Assembly: GCA_013298455.1 (NCBI GenBank)
Contig: JAAFHR010000149.1
Coordinates: forward strand, 1 to 7,581
Direction of reading: 5' to 3'
Length of the DNA stretch: 7,581 bases
DNA from: Betaproteobacteria bacterium
Lineage (GTDB): Bacteria > Pseudomonadota > Gammaproteobacteria > Burkholderiales > Casimicrobiaceae
Shown: piece by piece, positions 6,158 to 7,581 of the stretch
How positions within the stretch are numbered: position 1 is the first letter of the stretch
Layout: each line of letters opens with the position of its first letter
Translations under genes and position numbers: made by a program
Notes under the pieces: model-generated
The model's database searches: none
What the model was told of the DNA's origin: nothing
The model's input: only the letters and a program-made list of their open reading frames with translations

Positions 6158-6337
6158 TAAGACCTCTGCACAACTACCATTTCCGTCATTCCCGCGAAGG
6201 CGGGAAGATGGATTCACAGTTGAAGAGCCATGCTCCAAGTAATTAAGTTTCCTCAATCCACCATGGGTTCCCGCCTTCGCGGGAACGACACAATGGGTCG
6301 GAAATCTACCGGGCGGTAGTCATGCAGAAGTCTTTAA
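6158..6337. repeat. MITE-like element with nested inverted repeats (about 180 bases)
   Basis: The ends are imperfect inverted repeats. TAAGACCTCTGCACAACTAC starts at 6158, and 6315-6335 is its reverse complement at about 17 of 21 positions. Inside, TTCCCGCGAAGGCGGGAA (6189-6206) and TTCCCGCCTTCGCGGGAA (6268-6285) are exact reverse complements and are each a 7-bp hairpin with a 4-base loop. The shared flanks GTC(A/G) and ATTTCCG and an inner ggatt/aatcc pair show that the two arms are homologous. The right arm also has extra sequence including the hairpin CTACCG-GG-CGGTAG (6306-6319). The centre of about 60 bases has no ORF. The TTCCCGCGAAGGCGGGAA core is, from memory, a very common intergenic repeat in proteobacteria. 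A non-autonomous transposable element or a paired REP (BIME-like) unit are the two readings. Confidence 0.65.
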
Positions 6338-6340
6338 CTA

Positions 6341-6410
6341 CCGTTCGCCCTGAGCTTGTCGAAGGGTTGTTGGCACCCGACCAAAGCTTCGACAAGCTCA
6401 GCTCGAACGG
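6341..6410. repeat. Second intergenic inverted repeat, downstream of livF
   Basis: Arms at 6341-6364 and 6387-6410 are reverse complements at 22 of 24 positions, with a 22-base loop. The shared cores are CTGAGCTTGTCGAAG and CTTCGACAAGCTCAG; the two mismatches are at bases 8-9 of the arm. This motif is familiar to me as a dispersed intergenic repeat in many proteobacterial genomes. It begins four bases after the MITE-like element ends and finishes 36 bases from the livF stop. It could fold at the 3' end of the liv transcript, but it has no T run on either strand. Confidence 0.65.
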
Positions 6411-6446
6411 AGCCTGTAAACACCGGCGGACGTGAGCAATGCTGCG

Positions 6447-7151
6447 CTACACCCCAATCAACGCATGCAATTTGTCGCTCTTGTGCGCAAGCTCATCCGA
6501 CGTGCCTGAAAGCGCTACACAGCCTTTTTCGAGCGCCGTGTGGTGGTCCGCGAGAGGGAGCAGTGCCTTCAAGTCTTTGTCGATTACGAGCATCGCTAGC
6601 TTTTCGGCCTTGAGCGATTGCAAGGCTTTCCAAATGTCAGCGCGCACAAGTGGCGCGAGACCTTCGGTGGCTTCGTCGAGGATCAGTAAGCGCGGGTTGG
6701 TCATTAGCGCTCGGCCGATGGCGAGCATTTGTTGTTCGCCGCCGGAGAGTGTGCCGCCCATTTGAGCTAAGCGTTCTCCAAGGCGGGGGAAGAGGGCGAT
6801 GATTCGATCCAACTGCCATGCTTTGCCGTTGGCGGTTGAAGCGGTGGCGAGTAGGTTTTCTCGCACCGTGAGCGTGGGGAAAATGTGGCGGCCTTCGGGT
6901 ACTAAGCCCAAACCGCGTTCACCAATTCGATAGGCCGGTGCGGTGGTGACATCTTCACCCGCAAACGTGATGCGCCCAGACGTTGGCTTGATCCAGCCAC
7001 AAAGGCACTTCACGAGCGTACTTTTGCCCATGCCATTGCGCCCCAAGAGCGTTGCCACTTGGCCTTCCGCGATGGTGAGATTGACGTCAAACAGCACACG
7101 ACTTGCGCCATAACCCGCCGACAAATTTTCCACCTGAAGTAACGCGCTCAT
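6447..7151 (-). CDS. livF: LivF-type ATPase of a branched-chain amino acid/HAAT ABC importer
   Basis: This 234-residue protein is one of two ATP-binding subunits of an importer that also has two permeases and a periplasmic binding protein; it sits on the cytoplasmic face of the inner membrane. Motifs: Walker A GRNGMGKST (37-45), a Q-loop region LVPEGRHIFPTLTVRENL (83-100) in the LivF style, signature LSGGEQQ (135-141), Walker B LLILDEAT (155-162) and D-loop EGLAP (163-167). The H-switch histidine is absent: the segment reads VIDKDLKALL (189-198). LivF proteins generally lack that His, but usually have VEQN. I recall the DK version in a beta-proteobacterial subgroup. Length is normal. Its ATG overlaps the livG stop in ATGA, so translation is probably coupled. 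The substrate could be branched-chain amino acids, but HAAT systems also carry amides, urea or aromatic acids, and no binding protein is visible. Confidence 0.93.
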   Translation of the reverse strand: MSALLQVENLSAGYGASRVLFDVNLTIAEGQVATLLGRNGMGKSTLVKCLCGWIKPTSGRITFAGEDVTTAPAYRIGERGLGLVPEGRHIFPTLTVRENLLATASTANGKAWQLDRIIALFPRLGERLAQMGGTLSGGEQQMLAIGRALMTNPRLLILDEATEGLAPLVRADIWKALQSLKAEKLAMLVIDKDLKALLPLADHHTALEKGCVALSGTSDELAHKSDKLHALIGV

Positions 7152-7581
7152 GCGGTCACCTCATCGCCCAAATACGCGGCACGGACGGCGGCGTTGGAGC
7201 GGATGTTGTCGGGCGTATCGGTGGCGATCACACGACCGTAGACGAGCACACTCACTCGATCAGCCACCGCAAACACCGCATCCATATCGTGCTCGACCAA
7301 GAGCATCGGGTACTTGCCTTTGAGCGACTTCAAAAGCGCAATCATCGCGCCCGCCTCGTTTTGACTCATGCCGGCGAGCGGTTCGTCGAGGAGCAAGAGT
7401 TTGGGTTCGGTGGCAAGCGCCATGGCGATTTCTAGTTGGCGTTGTTCGCCATGCGCTAGGGTGGCGACCGTGGTGTTTTTCTGTGCGGCGAGTCCGACGG
7501 TTTGCAGTGCGCTCAATGCGCGGCGCACGGCTTCATCTTCGTGGTGCGCGTTGTTCCAGAAGCGGAAATTGTGGTTCGCAC
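7148..7581 (-). CDS. livG: LivG-type ATPase of the same ABC importer, C-terminal part
   Basis: The last 144 or so residues are present; the start lies beyond the right edge. The frame is open to base 7579 and reads back as ANHNFRFWNNAHHEDEAV before the visible domain, so the GTG at 7526-7528 is internal and not the start. Visible motifs are the signature LAHGEQRQLE, Walker B LLLLDEPLAGMS and a normal H-switch LLVEHDMDAVF, followed by the LivG-type ending VIATDTPDNIRSNAAVRAAY. Walker A and the Q-loop are outside the window. In the complex LivG pairs with LivF. The stop TGA (7148-7150) overlaps the livF ATG by sharing ATGA. Permease genes livH and livM are expected further right. Confidence 0.92.
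   Translation of the reverse strand, partial: ANHNFRFWNNAHHEDEAVRRALSALQTVGLAAQKNTTVATLAHGEQRQLEIAMALATEPKLLLLDEPLAGMSQNEAGAMIALLKSLKGKYPMLLVEHDMDAVFAVADRVSVLVYGRVIATDTPDNIRSNAAVRAAYLGDEVTA

Noticed and set aside
6185..6289. The paired TTCCCGC hairpins as a CRISPR array
   Set aside because: There are only two units, in opposite orientation, with no regular spacers; CRISPR repeats are direct and regularly spaced.
6356..6765. Plus-strand frames opposite the end of livF and across the second inverted repeat
   Set aside because: They cover repeat sequence and the reverse of livF, lack ribosome binding sites and show no domain.

Overview
The window looks like a piece of a moderately GC-rich chromosome from a proteobacterium, probably beta or gamma. 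The clues are a livG/livF transporter pair, a RhlE-type DEAD-box helicase, a gentisate-pathway gene pair behind a divergent MarR regulator, an ArfB-type rescue factor, and intergenic palindromes of kinds I recall as common in such genomes. I cannot place it to genus from sequence alone.

Layout, left to right. Bases 1-74 hold a tRNA-Thr(UGU) lacking only its first base. After a 168-base spacer comes a RhlE-like RNA helicase (243-1910, +) with a long Pro/Ala-rich N-terminal extension and a Gly/Arg-rich tail, followed by a hairpin. Next is a tiny glycine-rich membrane protein (2062-2319, +) with its own ribosome binding site, followed by a striking 12-bp perfect inverted repeat. A 247-base stretch without a gene leads to a MarR-family regulator (2634-3140, -). 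It is divergent from an FAD monooxygenase (3268-4467, +), best read as 3-hydroxybenzoate 6-monooxygenase, and a gentisate 1,2-dioxygenase (4538-5569, +). Together the two enzymes would turn 3-hydroxybenzoate into gentisate and then maleylpyruvate. The isomerase and hydrolase that normally finish the pathway are not in the window. The 127-base divergent spacer holds alternating CTGAT/ATCAG half-sites, a good candidate operator.

On the right, a REP-like palindrome pair separates the dioxygenase from arfB (5682-6083, -). Upstream of arfB lies a repeat island (6158-6410): a roughly 180-base MITE-like element with nested inverted repeats, then a second, unrelated inverted repeat. Beyond it, and converging on it from the right, are livF (6447-7151, -) and the C-terminal part of livG (7148 to the window end, -). 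These overlap by four bases and encode the two ATPases of a branched-chain amino acid type (HAAT) ABC importer.

Most genes are conventional. The points most worth a second look are the repeat island, the candidate MarR operator and its exact 10-base echo downstream of marR, the glycine-zipper mini-protein with its hairpin, and the short gentisate module. I saw no CRISPR array, transposase, toxin-antitoxin pair, phage gene or clear new defence or biosynthetic system.
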